A DNA stretch of 64,000 nt, from assembly GCA_026724425.1 (NCBI GenBank), contig JAIUCV010000003.1:48672477-48736476 (forward strand), in the 5' to 3' direction. Shown here in pieces: positions 63,246 to 64,000 of this stretch. The notes under the pieces are model-generated. The model ran no database searches and had not been told where the DNA came from. It saw nothing but the letters and a program-made list of their open reading frames with translations. How positions within the stretch are numbered: position 1 is the stretch's first letter; each line of letters starts with the position of its first letter. The translations under genes were made by a program, and so were the position numbers. This stretch comes from Erythrophleum ivorense. Lineage: Eukaryota; Streptophyta; Magnoliopsida; Fabales; Fabaceae.

Positions 63246-64000
63246 CTAGCTAAGAGTTGCTCAATTCACTTATTTTATAAGTCAAATTGCTAATAATGAG
63301 ATTTAAATAGGTAGTGGACATAGTCAAATAAGTATTTTGCAACAAGTTAGATATACTAGATAGGATTCACATTTAAATTCTCTTCAAATTTTATTTTCTA
63401 GGTTTGTGCTTACTTGTGAAGTTTTTCAAGAAAAAATACAAAAGAAGGTAACTATTTTGTTTATGGTGATGTTGAAGTTGTTTTTAATGCTATAAAGTTA
63501 TTTGACTTCATTTTCATATTGCATCTCATGAGAGATATTTTGCTAATTAGTCATGATTTGTGTCAAGCATTACAACATATAGATAAAGATATTTTAATTA
63601 TTATGAATTTGGTGTCTACTACTAAAATGTTGATTAAAAGAATGAGAGAATCTAGATAGGAGAATTTTATAAAGGAAGTTACATCTTTTGTGAAAAGCAT
63701 GATATTGATGTTCCTAAAATGAGTGCTATTCACATTCTTGGAAGATGTAAAAGTTGTTCAAATGTTGAATATGTTTCAATTGAACACCATTATTATGTTA
63801 CTTTTTTTATTGCTATCATAAATACTCAGTTGTTAGAGATGAACAACATATTTTAATACGACCACAATGAAGTTATTGACTCTTAGTTCAGCTTTAGATA
63901 TAAGAAATGGTTATAGGTTCATTATGTGCTTGATGTTCCTCAACATCTCGATTCCAAAATTTTGTTAATAATCTCCCAATTATGCCAAGTATTATAGATA
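63246..64000 (+). pseudogene. hAT transposase, C-terminal half (incomplete at window end)
   Basis: Takes up where 59642 stops: LRVAQF, IGSGHSQI-ILQQVRYTR-DSHLNS (matching the GxxLNQ-TLQRPGDTRWSSH segment, with the W lost), then FCEKHDIDVPKMSA (63690-63730), EHHYYVTFFIAIINTQLLEMNN (63780-63850, split here by no stop) and a degraded ALDP region. The hAT dimerisation domain would be beyond 64000. Confidence 0.8.

Larger units (their letters stand above)
53891..64000 (+). mobile_element. hAT element (5' end and transposase; runs off window)
   Basis: Begins CAGGGGGGCCCTAGG, a hAT-like terminal repeat, directly in the L1 RNase H frame. The expected 8-bp target duplication would be GGAAGGTC (53883-53890); its partner is beyond the window. 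The interior holds a TTF-zinc-finger type hAT transposase at 58358-59642 and 63246-64000, and two long LTR-like insertions. Confidence 0.72.

Overview
This is AT-rich nuclear DNA from a flowering plant, most likely a eudicot. It carries two recognisable host genes, an intron-containing cysteine-rich receptor-like kinase (CRK) and an intronless pathogenesis-related protein 1 (PR-1). The rest is plant transposon families (RTE, L1, copia, gypsy, CACTA, hAT, MULE-type MITEs) and long non-coding AT-rich stretches. There is no bacterial gene organisation, CRISPR array, rRNA or convincing tRNA. No species can be named from the sequence alone.

Layout. 1-2.4 kb: 3' part of a CACTA element, with a transposase-associated fragment, subterminal repeats and a terminus at 2394. 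2.55-5.78 kb: full-length RTE-type LINE with a (TTG)n tail and a 12-14 bp target-site duplication. 6.2-6.5 kb: foldback MITE. 7.46-12.2 kb: complete but decayed Ty1/copia element on the minus strand, with both LTRs, a primer-binding site, a polypurine tract and a 5-bp target duplication. 12.2-20.7 kb: mostly AT-rich DNA with short tandem repeats and a possible solo LTR. 20.75-24.7 kb: CRK gene (minus strand, seven exons) with a MITE-like insert in intron 1 and a 56-bp tandem duplication over the start codon. 25-33.8 kb: intergenic, with several MITEs, a small GC-richer island and a paired G-box palindrome. 33.8-34.3 kb: a second copy of the PR-1 promoter with no PR-1 gene behind it, followed by CACTA-like subterminal sequence. 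36.96-37.46 kb: intact PR-1 gene.

41.1-64 kb is a deep transposon nest. An old L1-type LINE was split at 42773/52672 by a gypsy element of about 9.9 kb, and again at 53890 by a hAT element that runs past the window end. Long non-coding LTR-like units of one family then landed inside both: one in the gypsy element (47494-52391), with a second nested in it (49154-52004), and two in the hAT element (54494-58319 and 59643-63240). The last two have perfect 5-bp target duplications, and one of them cuts the hAT transposase reading frame.

The two host genes are linked by theme only: CRKs are plasma-membrane immune receptors and PR-1 is a secreted defence output. They are about 12 kb apart and there is no evidence of co-regulation. 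I found no clearly new biochemical system. The most informative signals are the nest order, the orphan PR-1 promoter, the duplicated CRK start, the CRK last-exon frame problem, and the methylation-style pattern of stop codons in the copia element.
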